A stretch of DNA of 64,000 nt from NCBI GenBank assembly GCA_944474755.1, contig OX104114.1:27861220-27925219 (forward strand), given 5' to 3'. Under the pieces are notes generated by a model, which had not been told where the DNA came from, did not search any database, and worked only from the letters and a program-made list of their open reading frames with translations. The translations under genes were made by a program, and so were the position numbers. Below are positions 36,955 through 50,100 of the stretch, one piece after another; the first letter of the stretch is position 1, and each line of letters starts with the position of its first letter. The stretch is from Limnoperna fortunei. Its lineage: Eukaryota > Mollusca > Bivalvia > Mytilida > Modiolidae.

Positions 36955-37125
36955 TTTTTGCAGGAGGAATACCCTGGTAAAAAGCCCGAACAACCCTCAA
37001 TCCTTGTCAATTTTGTATTCGAGCACACCTTGCCCGTCGTAAGGCGCGATCCCGCGACCGCAGCGTTAACAGACACGTGGTCAATAGAAGATGACTAACT
37101 ACCATAACCATGCGACCACCGACGC
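36955..37125 (-). mobile_element. Possible tRNA-derived SINE
   Basis: On the - strand from about 37125 the sequence reads GGCGTCGGTGGTCGCATGGT, TATGGTAGTTAGTCATCTTC and later CGGTCGCGGGATCGCGCC. This resembles the head (TGG-TNNNNGG box A) and box B of tRNA-derived SINEs. The + strand frame at 36901-37098 is probably only the complement of this repeat. Confidence 0.4.
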
Positions 37126-37392
37126 CCTCGTTTCAAAATATAAGCGTACAGAGACACACTGATATAAAACCTTTTATCCTGGGACCAAATTAATAAAATT
37201 ACTGTATATTTTAAACATTTTTTGTAGAGCTTCACACTCACTTCAAACTTGACCACTGCTACCGTGTCGTATAAAGAATGCTTGATGTACTAAATAAAAT
37301 AATAATAATGTAATAGATAGTTAAAAAGAGTCTATCAGATAAAGAAATTATATTGCTTTAATTCTTATGAAAAATATGGGAAGATGCAAGAC

Positions 37393-37608
<216 letters not shown>

Positions 37609-38810
37609 TTTTTTAGGTGCCAGAATCTAGACAGCAACCAGTTTAAACTGTATTGCAGAACTCTGCAAAAACTTTTAAAAAGTTAATGTATTGATTGTAT
37701 ATTACAAAATCCCAAGATCCGATGTCATATAGATCAGTGTTGTAAATAAACTGCTTTTTGTATTTTTTGCTCTCTCTATAACACTTATTTTTATTTATTT
37801 GCTTTATGTGTATTGACTGTAAGTAATTGTTGAACATGTGTTTTAATATGTATTTCCTTTGTGTGTTTTAATTAATATAGCTGTATTTGTGTCTGTATGT
37901 ATTAATGTCTGAAGTCAACTACTGTTTATATTTTCTTTGTGTCCTCTTGTACATCTGTGTGTCAGAGGCTTAATTAACTGTTTTGTCTTGTAATATTTAA
38001 ACAATAAAAAATAGGAAACTAATTTATTTTTCTATTTTAATTATACGAGTAATTTGCATCGTTTTTTCTTTGAAAATCGTCTTTTGTATTTCACTGTGTA
38101 TTTTGTGGAACCTGCAGCAGAGCTTTTCGAGACATAAAGGCAGTTATATGTAGCTTCTTATATGTTCCTTGAATTCTTGAAATGTTCACCAGTTGGTATC
38201 TCATGCATATGTTTACGTTGGCTATCAGAGATGTATTGTTATGGGTAAGAATACGATGCGGTTATGACCATATTTCTTTCGAGAAAAAGACGGAACAGTG
38301 ATTTTCAGGAAGACATTTTTTGATATATACAACAATTGCTTGTTTCAATTACGTTAGACAAACGTCTGTGGAAGGTGTTATGTATTATTTTTAATGTTGT
38401 GACAACGTTTACAGAACATCTACGGCAAAATCATACGTAGTCTAAATGTCGGGTGTACGTCACGATATTTTCGTAACGTTTGGCGAATGTCTGTTAAACG
38501 TCGTAAATTGGTTGCAAAAAACGTTAAGGCGACGTTAAGAAAACCATCCATTTCGTAAAAATAACGTTTTATAGTAACGTTACTGCAACCAAAAACATAC
38601 ATTTTAACGACGTTTCTACGACGTAAAATTGTTTGCTGGGGACCCACCCCTCTTACCCCATTTTACCATTGACCGGATGTAATAAACAAATTTACAAGTA
38701 ACAAGTGAGCTAGGGTGAGCCCGAATTCACTTTTAAATAATTATAATCTTTCAGGCTTTCGAGTGCTGTTCCGTGCTTTTGTGTTTTTGTTCCATTCTGT
38801 TGTGTTATAG

Positions 38811-39072
38811 GATTTCAGAGGCGGATACAGGACTTTCGAAAAGGGGGGGGGCGTCAAAAGGGGATATAGGAAAAGGAGGGCCACGAACAAGGTTTTATAG
38901 TGTTAAGTAACCTTTATTTGGTACGGCATATACAACAGAGATATCATAAAAACGAATTAGTACCGTTAATGCATTAATTTATGGCGAGGACGAGCGGGGA
39001 TTACATTTTTGCCTTTGGCGTTGGCTGTTCCTGTTCTCCTTTTTATCTTTCCCTAGATCCGCCACTGGATTT
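38811..39072. mobile_element. hAT-like MITE, 252 bp, copy 1
   Basis: Ends CAGAGGCGGATACAGGAC (38816) and, inverted, CAGTGGCGGATCTAGGG (from 39067). The flanks share GATTT exactly (38811-38815, 39068-39072), a 5-bp duplication. CAGNGGCGGAT ends are known for hAT MITEs. The interior shares GGATATAGGAAAAGGAGGGC and GCATTAATTTATGGCGAGGA with copy 2 at 41358. Confidence 0.75.
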
Positions 39073-39079
39073 AATTGCA

Positions 39080-39700
39080 AAAGAGACCATATCCTTTGTT
39101 GAATTCTACAAATAGCACGATACAGTAAACGTTAGCGTGTTTGTCCGACGGGTTTTTGCATGAAAAAAATGGAAACTGCCTACCACGTTTGGTCGAGTTT
39201 ATGGTCCTTTTGAAGATCTCATATTACAGTTCTTGAAATCAACAATTATTTTCCTCTGTTAACCGGAGTTTTGAAATGCTGCTGAATTTTTATTTCGATA
39301 GATCGAATTTCCATAGGAAGTCAGTCATTTTTGTTTCGAAAGGGGTCTACTGTTGTTTACAAACGTTCGTCTGCTTTCTAAACGTACAATGGTATTCGGA
39401 CAAACCGCCAGACTTTTCACGCCTCAACTGCAGAAGACACAAGTTTAGCTTTTCTAAAAAGCTAACCGTCTCTTAGCTGCATTACATATTTTATGGATTT
39501 ATTAAAGTATCTGGTTTTTTGTAATTTATATGTAAGATATGTAAACAATGTACATGTAAGGACATTGTTTACGCTAACCTATTATCCAATGGTGCTTGAG
39601 AGATTTAAATGCCTGTCGTCACTTCACACGTGCTTTAAAAAAAATAAACAAAAATTGACTCCCTAAGCAACAAATGTTCAAAATTAGCGGTAAAAATATG
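39080..39700. other. Intergenic, small hairpin at about 39541-39570
   Basis: GTAAACAATGTACATGTAAG is followed by GACATTGTTTAC, a short inverted repeat. The frame at 39276-39476 has no family signature. Nothing else recognised. Confidence 0.3.
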
Positions 39701-39727
39701 TTTTGTTAAATTTGCATCAATATCAGA

Positions 39728-40065
39728 ACGAAAATAAAGATACAGAACATATAATTTTTTCCTAACCCAAACAGATTTAAAAAGTAGGGAGATTTTGGTA
39801 CAATGTTTACCTTTTAATTGTTCACTGACCAATGCATTGAATGAAAGAGAAGTCAATATCATATGTGGAATGTAACATTACTACACCAAAATACTGATTA
39901 ACGAAAATAAAGATATAGAACATATAATTTTTGCCAAAACAGCTTTATAAAGTAGGGAGATTTTGGTGCAATGTTTACCTTATTATTGTTCACTGACCAA
40001 TGCATTGAATGAAATAGAAGTCAATATGTGGAACGTTACATTACTACACTAAATTACTGATTACA
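39728..40065. repeat. 173-bp tandem duplication
   Basis: ACGAAAATAAAGATACAGAA starts at 39728 and, as ACGAAAATAAAGATATAGAA, again at 39901. Both copies continue through TAGGGAGATTTTGGT, TTGTTCACTGACCAATGCAT and TTACTGATTA. It lies about 400 bp beyond the GNAT stop codon, on its 3' side. Confidence 0.85.
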
Positions 40066-40396
40066 ACCCCGATTCGACCTAAGAATATATCAAAATTTCA
40101 GTACACATACTAATGCGATCCTGACGTAAACCAATGAAATATAAGAAAAATATTTATAGATTTAGTTAACCACCCAATCAAGTAACAGAGAGTCATTTAC
40201 TCCGAAGACTGATCGCCATTTGACTAGGTATACCGTCTCCCATGGGAGACGGTAATTATTTCAATTTCAACAACAATGGAATTTTCCTAACATACACTAG
40301 CGTTCAAAACATGGTCAAAATTTAGTATGGAAAATCGCTGTATCAAAATGAAAATTCGGCCGCATTTCAAAACTTCGTTTCATGGGGTATAATTTC

Positions 40397-40402
40397 TTTA
40401 TT
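40397..40402 (-). terminator. Poly(A) signal of the GNAT gene
   Basis: AATAAA on the - strand, about 70 nt beyond the stop codon at 40473-40471, the usual distance for a short 3' untranslated region. It was judged only by motif and place. Confidence 0.5.
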
Positions 40403-40470
40403 GTGAAAATCCTTCTGTTTAATGAAATTTTGTTGATATATTAAGTTTAGTAAATACACAAATCTATAAT

Positions 40471-41127
40471 TTACAGTTGTTTTGCATAACACTTTGTCGT
40501 TTTTACATCGGTATTCTTAAAGACTATTTCGCCGTCAATTTTATAATCATCATGTCGTAATTCTTGTATTATCTCGAATCCCAATTTTTCACTCGCTTTC
40601 TGTGAACCTATTGCAGTGCACTCTATATGAATGCAAACGGGACCGAGTCCTAGTTTTTTAGCAAATAACACTGCCGATTGCATTGTTTTTGTAGCAAGTC
40701 CTTTATGTCTGTATTTTCTGTGTGTACACAGACTGGATAATCCAACAGTGAAATCGACGTTAAAATACTTGTATACATCAATTTCATTACTTTTGTGTTC
40801 TAAAAATGCCAAAATTTGTGCCCACTCCTTATTAGTTGTTTGTGATGAATCGGCAGGCTGGTCTTTCCTGAATATGCCTATTCCGGCAGAAGCAATAATT
40901 TCATTATTTTTATTATCCACTAGTAAAACTGACAGGTTTTGTTTATAAAATACGGATAAATATCGCGCCATTTCTCCATCAAATTTTAAACCAATAGATT
41001 TACTCAAGTTTTCATCTGGAAAGAAGTGTACCCTTAGAAACTCGATAAAATCCATTGTACGCGAGTCTGAAAGCAACTCCAAGTGCGAGTCTGGAAACTC
41101 CATCGATTGGCTGATTTCTTCCAAGGC
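40471..41127 (-). CDS. GNAT gene, last coding exon (218 codons plus stop)
   Basis: The exon opens after the acceptor TTTTTTTGTTTTAG (41128 and up) in phase 0 and ends TAA at 40473-40471. It holds the whole acetyltransferase domain. It is intact, with no frameshift. Confidence 0.9.
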   Translation of the reverse strand, partial: ALEEISQSMEFPDSHLELLSDSRTMDFIEFLRVHFFPDENLSKSIGLKFDGEMARYLSVFYKQNLSVLLVDNKNNEIIASAGIGIFRKDQPADSSQTTNKEWAQILAFLEHKSNEIDVYKYFNVDFTVGLSSLCTHRKYRHKGLATKTMQSAVLFAKKLGLGPVCIHIECTAIGSQKASEKLGFEIIQELRHDDYKIDGEIVFKNTDVKTTKCYAKQL

Positions 41128-44100
41128 CTAAAACAAAAAAATCATAGTGACCTGTACGTGTATTCCATAACTAATGGCTAATTGTCCTGTGCACTGCCCG
41201 TGTTGCCTGATTTTTTTTTATTATACTGGAAGAGTAACGGGAACTACTATAATAAAAGAGACTGTACTGGAGTATATGTTTAATGAAAAATGTTTAACAA
41301 TTTTCACGTATTCATTGTTGTCTTTTATACATTTGCGCGGAAAGACAACGGACGTGTCAGGGGCGGTTACAGGATTTTCGAAAAGGGGGGCGTAAAAAGG
41401 GGATATCGGAAAAGGAGGGCCACGAAGTGGTCCCGCAGAGGCGCATTTACGGCAGGGGTAGTACCGTTAATGCATTAATTTATGGCAAGGACGAGCGGGG
41501 ATTACATTTTTGCCGTTGGCGCTGGTTGTTACCCTCCCTGTTCTCTTTTTTTCTTTCCTTTTTTTAAAAGGGGGGGGGGGGGCGTACGCCCGTACGCCAC
41601 TTACGCTTCCTGAATCCGCCACCGACCGTGTAAGTAAATTCAGCTAATGCGGGTGATCATTATTCCAGGTTGGCAATTTTAGTTCTGAGCGGGTGATAAT
41701 TTTTTAATATCACCCTTAAACTTCGACTGGAGCGGATGATAATTTTTCCGGTTCGGTCATCTCTGGTCTCATGTGTTAATTTCTACTGATTCCGATTTTA
41801 GCCCCGCCAATTATAGCAACGGGTGTTAATTCCTCGTGTTTTCGTCCCAACGGGTGATATAACAAAAATTAACGCCGACTCAGAACGGAGATTGCCGAAC
41901 ATGAAAATTATCATCCGATCCAGTCGAAGTTTACGAATGATATAAAAATTATCAACCGCTCAAAACGAAAATTGCCAACAAGGAAAATGATTAGCCGCAT
42001 CAGCTAAAATTTACTTGCACGTCGTTTGTCCCTTTCGCGCAAAAATGTCCGAGGCACAACAAATACATGAAAATGTGCAAAAATTATTCGAAAACAGCTA
42101 GTAGACAAACATTTTCTATTAAAAATATAATTCAGTACAGTATCTATATGGTAGTTCACGTTTCTTCTTTAGATAAAAGGCATTTAGTATAATAAAAAAA
42201 TCATACTGTCTTTGAACTGTTACGGTAGATTATCACATGAAGAAAAAAATCGAGGGTGAAAATTTTTTTCTTCATGTAATAATCTACCATAATACCCTCG
42301 TTCAAATGCAGTATTATTATATTTTATTACATGAATGGAATTTTGCGTGTTTTTGATTGGTCTAAAAACAACTTTTGGGTCACAATAAATCGCAACAGTA
42401 CTAAAATTACATAAAATGTGTGTACGCTGCACGATTCCGCTGCCTAGTAGTCAAGCGGAATACGATATCGACCTGGTTTTTATGTTTTAGCCAATCAGAA
42501 TAGCCGTCTTAACAAATTCATTCGTCCAATCAAATCGATTGTAATAATTGTACGTCGTGCGTGACGACAACAAATGGCAGAAACGTCGGCTCTGCGATAT
42601 GTTTATTCATTTATATTCTTCTCAATATTTGAAACTGGAATTTCAGGATTACCAGCAAATTGATATCAAAATGCAGTATTAAATATAAAAATATTAAGGG
42701 TAACAACAATTACAAAATGTAAGCAGGGGCTCCAGTAGAAAAGGCATCCTCTGTTTTTCTGATCGAGGGGAGATGGTGGTTTTATTCATGTAATAAAACA
42801 ATTAATGACTTTGATATACGGTCGCTATCAGGATTGATCAGCCCTCAAAAATGTATATTCACCTCGCCTAGCGGCTCGGTGAATATTACATTTTCTCTGG
42901 CTGATAAATCCTGATAGCGACCTATATCAAAGTCATTAATTGTATAATATCACCCGTTGGTATGAAAGCCACAGGAATTAACTCTCGTTGCTATAATAAT
43001 GGACTGGGCTAAAATAGTAATCAAGACAGTAAAACTTGGCACATATGGTCACTGTCTAATAAAAAGACAGAATTATTTGCATGAAGTATAAAAAAAGACA
43101 AAATTACGTCAAATATTTACAAAATATAAAAATATTTAAAGACTAAATCAATGTATAAATTTTAATTCCAGATTAAACAAAACGTTAACAATAGTAATAG
43201 CATTTACTTACTGTGTAAAAGGTCATTGGTCTTATCATGGTCAACAAAATTAGGCCAGTCAACAATTACCGATTTAAAGGGCTATTGGTAATTTGCGGAA
43301 CGGAACGGAACGGAACAAGCATTGAGGTACCAATTAGGGTAATCAAAAATCACGTTTATATATTAACCATTAGGTGTTTAAAAGATTTACAAGTGTTATT
43401 TCTGTATATTTAAGCTATTGCTAACCTGTTCACTATAGACGTTTTTTTGGTATTGTACCTTTCAACAGGTGCAACAACATTAGTGATTAATAAAGATACA
43501 TTGCAAGTTACTTTACGGTAGAAAATATCAGATAATTGACAAAAAACAGGAAATTTTAACGAAAAAATAACTAAACTGACAGGTTAATAAATATCGAAAG
43601 CCATAGGACAGTATTAAGTTCACTAAGTGAATATCAGTCTTATTAAAATTATATCTTTCACTTGCTCCCCCTTTTTGTTATGTGGCTACGCAGCGGCGAC
43701 AATTAGAAAAAAGTGAAGAGCAAGTGAAATATTTAAAAATGTAAATATGATGGACTCAAAAGGCCTTTCATAATTGTCACAAACTATGCTGTTCCGTTCC
43801 GTTCCGTTAATTACCGTTACCTATATAGCTAACGGTAATTAACGGAACGGAACGGAACAATGATATTTTTTCAACATTTCATACTGTATTTATAGAGATG
43901 AAGGTTCGTTTCATTAAGCAGATGTTTATTTTAAGGCTTGTGGTGTGGGGTCCACATTAAACTATATAAATGGATTCTCCTCATTTTTTGCAACAGTTTG
44001 CTATGGAAAATAACATGCGGGTTCTCAACAGCTCTATATGCAAGGGCTAAACATTAATACTTTAATAACTTTTAGAAAGAAATATATTACTATTTGTATA

Positions 44101-47100
44101 TAACGTAACGGAATGAAACGTGTTTAAAATTACAAATCGTGATATACATACATACTACACGGCGATTAAAAAAAAAACTGTGTAGCGGTTCCAGATTTTT
44201 TTGTATTACCTTTGAACATAGGCACACAGCAACATTGAATATTAGTAATAGATCCGTTGCAAGTTAACGCCAGAAAATATCAGATAATTGAAAAAAGAAT
44301 GGATCTTTTAGAGAAAAAATGAGTAAACTGACAGGTCGAAAAACATTCAACTGTATTAATTTCACTAAGTTTCCGTCGATATTAATCTTATAAAAATTAT
44401 ATCTTTCACTTGCTCCATGCGTTTTATAATTGTCACAAAATATGATGTTCCGTTCCGTTCCGTTAATTACCGTTACCTATATAGCTAACGGTAATTAACG
44501 GAACGGAACGGAACAATGATATTTTTACAACATTTCATACTGTATTTACGGACATTAAGGTTCTTTTAATTAAGCAGATGTTTATTTTAAGGCTTGTGGT
44601 GTGGGGTCCACATTAAACTATATAAATGGATTCTCCTCATTTTTTTTGCAACAGTGTGCTATGGAAAATAACATGCGGGTTCTCAACAGCTCTTTATGCA
44701 AGGGCTAAACATTAATGCTTTAATAACTTTTAGAAAAAAATATGTTGTTTTGATCCGATTTGATAATAACCGTTACTTATATTACTATTTGTATATAACG
44801 TAACGGAATGAAACGTGTTTAAAATTACAAATCGTGATATACATACATACTACACGGCGATTAAAAAAAAACTGTGTAGCGGTTCCAGATTTTTTTGTAT
44901 TACCTTTGAACATAGGCACACAGCAACATTGAATATTAATAATAGATCCGTTGCAAGTTAACGCCAGAAAATATCAGATAATTGAAAAAAGAATGGATCT
45001 TTTAGAGAAAAAATGAGTAAACTGACAGGTCGAAAAACATTCAACTGTATTAATTTCACTAAGTTTCCGTCGATATTAATCTTATAAAAATTATATCTTT
45101 CACTTGCTCCATGCGTTTTATAATTGTCACAAAATATGCTGTTCCGTTCCGTTCCGTTAATTACCGTTACCTATATAGCTAACGGTAAGTAACGGAACGG
45201 AACGGAACAATGATATTTTTACAACATTTCATACTGTATTTACGGACATTAAGGTTCTTTTAATTAAGCAGATGTTTATTTTAAGGCTTGTGGTGTGGGG
45301 TCCACATTAAACTATATAAATGGATTCTCCTCATTTTTTGCAACAGTGTGCTATGGAAAATAACATGCGGGTTCTCAACAGCTCTATATGCAAGGGATAA
45401 ACATTAATACTTTAATAACTTTTAGAAAAAAATATGTTGTTTTGATCCGATTTGATAATAACCGTTACTTATATTACTATTTGTATATAACCATTAGGTG
45501 TTTAAAAGATTTACAAGTGTTATTTCTGTATATTTAAGCAATTGCTAACCTGTTCACTATAGACGTTTTTTTTGGTATTGTACCTTTCAACAGGTGCAAC
45601 AACATTAGTGATTAATAAAGATACATTGCAAGTTACTTTACGGTAGAAAATATCAGATAATTGACAAATAACAGGAAATTTTAACGAAAAAAATAACTAA
45701 ACTGACAGGTTAATAAATATCGAAAGCCATAGGACAGTATTAAGTTCACTAAGTCAGTATTAAGTTCACTAAGTGAATATCAATCTTATTAAAATTATAT
45801 CTTTCACTTGCTCCCCCTTTTTGTTATGTGGCTACGCAGCGGCGACAATTAGAAAAAGTGAAGAGCAAGTGAAATATTTAAAAATGTAAATAACATGGAA
45901 TCAAAAGGCCTTTCATAATTGACACAAACTATGCTGTTCCGTTCCGTTAATTACCGTTACCTATATAGGTAACGGTAATTAACGGAACGGAACGGAACAA
46001 TGATATTTTTTCAACATTTCATACTATATTTATAGAGATGAAGGTTCGTTTCATTAAGCAGATGTTTATTTTAAGGCTTGTGGTGTGGGGTCCACATTAA
46101 ACTATATAAATGGATTCTCCTCATTTTTTGCAACAGTCTGCTATGGAAAATAACATGCGGGTTCTCAACAGCTCTATATGCAAGGGCTAAACATTAATAA
46201 TTTAATAACTTTTAGATAAAATATGTTGTTTTGATCCGATTTGATAATAACCGCTACTTATATTTGTATTTGTATATAACGTAACGGAATGAAACTTTTT
46301 TAAAATTACAAACATGATATACATACATACTACACGGCGGTTTAAAAAAAAACTGTGTAGCGGTTCCAGATTTTTTGTATTACCTTTCAACATAGGCACA
46401 CAGCAACATTGAATATAAATAATAGATCCGTTGCAAGTTAACGCCAGAAAATATCAGATAATTGAAAAAAGAATGGATCTTTTAGAGAAAAAATGAGTAA
46501 ACTGACAGGTCGAAAAACATTCAACTGTATTAATTTCACTAAGTTTCCGTCGATATTAATCTTATAAAAATTATATCTTTCACTTGCTCCATGCGTTTTA
46601 TAATTGTCACAAAATATGCTGTTCCGTTCCGTTCCGTTAATTACCGTTACCTATATAGCTAACGGTAATTAACGGAACGGAACGGAACAATGATATTTTT
46701 ACAACATTTCATACTGTATTAACGGACATTAAGTTCCTTTTAATTAAGCAGATGTTTATTTTAAGGCTTGTGGTGTGAGGTCCACATTAAACTATATAAA
46801 GGGATTCTCCTCATTTTTTTTGCAACAGTGTGCTATGGAATATAACATGCGGGTTCTCAACAGCTCTATATGCAAGGGCTAAACATTAATACTTTAATAA
46901 CTTTTAGAAAGAAATATGTTGTTTTGATCCGATTTGATAATAACCGTTACTTATATTACTATTTGTATATAACGTAACGGAATGAAACGTGTTTAAAATT
47001 ACAAATCGTGATATACATACATACTACACGGCTATTAAAAAAAAACTGTGTAGCGGTTCCAGATTTTTTTGTATTACCTTTGAACATAGGCACACAGCAA

Positions 47101-50100
47101 CATTGAATATTAGTAATAGATCCGTTGCAAGTTAACGCCAGAAAATATCAGATAATTGAAAAAAGAATGGATCTTTTAGAGAAAAAATGAGTAAACTGAC
47201 AGGTCGAAAAACATTCAACTGTATTAATTTCACTAAGTTTCCGTCGATATTAATCTTATAAAAATTATATCTTTCACTTGCTCCATGCGTTTTATAATTG
47301 TCACAAAATATGCTGTTCCGTTCCGTTCCGTTAATTACCGTTACCTATATAGCTAACGGTAATTAACGGAACGGAACGGAACAATGATATTTTTACAACA
47401 TTTCATACTGTATTAACGGACATTAAGGTTCTTTTAATTAAGCAGATGTTTATTTTAAGGCTTGTGGTGTGAGGTCCACATTAAACTATATAAAGGGATT
47501 CTCCTCATTTTTTTTGCAACAGTGTGCTATGGAATATAACATGCGGGTTCTCAACAGCTCTATATGCAAGGGCTAAACATTAATACTTTAATAACTTTTA
47601 GAAAGAAATATGTTGTTTTGATCCGATTTGATAATAACCGTTACTTATATTACTATTTGTATATAACGTAACGGAATGAAACGTGTTTAAAATTACAAAT
47701 CGTGATATACATACATACTACACGGCGATTAAAAAAAAACTGTGTAGCGGTTCCAGATTTTTTTGTATTACCTTTGAACATAGGCACACAGCAACATTGA
47801 ATATTAGTAATAGATCCGTTGCAAGTTAACGCCAGAAAATATCAGATAATTGAAAAAAGAATGGATCTTTTAGAGAAAAAATGAGTAAACTGACAGGTCG
47901 AAAAACATTCAACTGTATTAATTTCACTAAGTTTCCGTCGATATTAATCTTATAAAAATTATATCTTTCACTTGCTCCATGCGTTTTATAATTGTCACAA
48001 AATATGCTGTTCCGTTCCGTTCCGTTAATTACCGTTACCTATATAGCTAACGGTAATTAACGGAACGGAACGGAACAGAACGGAACAATGATATTTTTAC
48101 AACATTTCATACTGTATTTACGGACATTAAGTTTCTTTTAATTAAGCAGATGTTTATTTTAAGGCTTGTGGTGTGGGGTCCACATTAAACTATATAAATG
48201 GATTCTCCTCATTTTTTTTGCAACAGTGTGCTATGGAAAATAACATGCGGGTTCTCAACAGCTCTATATGCAAGGGATAAACATTAATACTTTAATAACT
48301 TTTAGAAAAAAATATGTTGTTTTGATCCGATTTGATAATAACCGTTACTTATATTACTATTTGTATATAACCATTAGGTGTTTAAAAGATTTACAAGTGT
48401 TATTTCTGTATATTTAAGCTATTGCTAACCTGTTCACTATAGACTTTTTTTGGTATTGTACCTTTCAACAGGTGCAACAACATTAGTGATTAATAAAGAT
48501 ACATTGCAAGTTACTTTACGGTAGAAAATATCAGATAATTGACAAATAACAGGAAATTTTAACGAAAAAAAAATAACTAAACTGACAGGTTAATAAATAT
48601 CGAAAGCCATAGGACAGTATTAAGTTCACTAAGTGAATATCAATCTTATTAAAATTATTTCTTTCACTTGCTCCCCCTTTTTGTTATGTGGCTACGCAGC
48701 GGCGACAATTAGAAAAAGTGAAGAGCAAGTGAAATATTTAAAAATGTAAATAACATGGAATCAAAAGGCCTTTCATAATTGACACAAACTATGCTGTTCC
48801 GTTCCGTTAATTACCGTTACCTATATAGCGAACGGTAATTAACGGAACGGGACGGAACAATGATATTTTTTCAACATTTCATACTGTATTTATAGAGATG
48901 AAGGTTCGTTTCATTAAGCAGATGTTTATTTTAAGGCTTGTGGTGTGGGGTCCACATTAAACTATATAAATGGATTCTCCTCATTTTTTGCAACAGTCTG
49001 CTATGGAAAATAACATGCGGGTTCTCAACAGCTCTATATGCAAGGGCTAAACGTTAATAATTTAATAACTTTTCGATAAAATATGTTGTTTTGATCCGAT
49101 TTGATAATAACCGCTACTTATATTTGTATTTGTATATAACGTAACGGAATGAAACTTTTTTAAAATTACAAACATGATATACATACATACTACACGGCGA
49201 TTTAAAAAAAAAACTGTGTAGCGGTTCCAGATTTTTTGTATTACCTTTCAACATAGGCACACAGCAACATTGAATATAAATAATAGATCCGTTGCAAGTT
49301 AACGCCAGAAAATATCAGATAATTGAAAAAAGAATGGATCTTTTAGAGAAAAAATGAGTAAACTGACAGGTCGAAAAACATTCAACTGTATTAATTTCAC
49401 TAAGTTTCCGTCGATATTAATCTTATAAAAATTATATCTTTCACTTGCTCCATGCGTTTTATAATTGTCACAAAATATGCTGTTCCGTTCCGTTCCGTTA
49501 ATTACCGTTACCTATATAGCTAACGGTAATTAACGGAACAGAACGGAACAATGATATTTTTACAACATTTCATACTGTATTTACGGCATTAAGGTTCTTT
49601 TAATTAAGCAGATGTTTATTTTAAGGCTTGTGGTGTGAGGTCCACATTAAACTATATAAATGGATTCTCCTCATTTTTTTTGCAACAGTGTGCTATGGAA
49701 AATAACATGCGGGTTCTCAACAGCTCTAAATGCAAGGGCTAAACATTAATACTTTAATAACTTTTAGAAAGAAATATGTTGTTTTGATCCGATTTGATAA
49801 TAACCGTTACTTATATTACTATTTGTATATAACGTAACGGAATGAAACGTGTTTAAAATTACAAATCGTGATATACATACATACTACACGGCGATTAAAA
49901 AAAAACTGTGTAGCGGTTCCAGATTTTTTTGTATTACCTTTGAACATAGGCACACAGCAACATTGAATATTAGTAATAGATCCGTTGCAAGTTAACGCCA
50001 GAAAATATCAGATAATTGAAAAAAGAATGGATCTTTTAGAGAAAAAATGAGTAAACTGACAGGTCGAAAAACATTTAACTGTATTAATTTCACTAAGTTT

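Noticed and set aside
36901..37098. 65-aa frame with VRRDPATAALTDTWSIEDD
   Set aside because: The reverse strand shows tRNA-derived SINE-like boxes, so the frame is more likely the complement of a SINE.
40471..41124. Starting the acetyltransferase at the TTG at 41124
   Set aside because: A splice acceptor lies 3 bp upstream and eukaryotic genes rarely start at TTG; an in-phase ATG exon exists at 61141.
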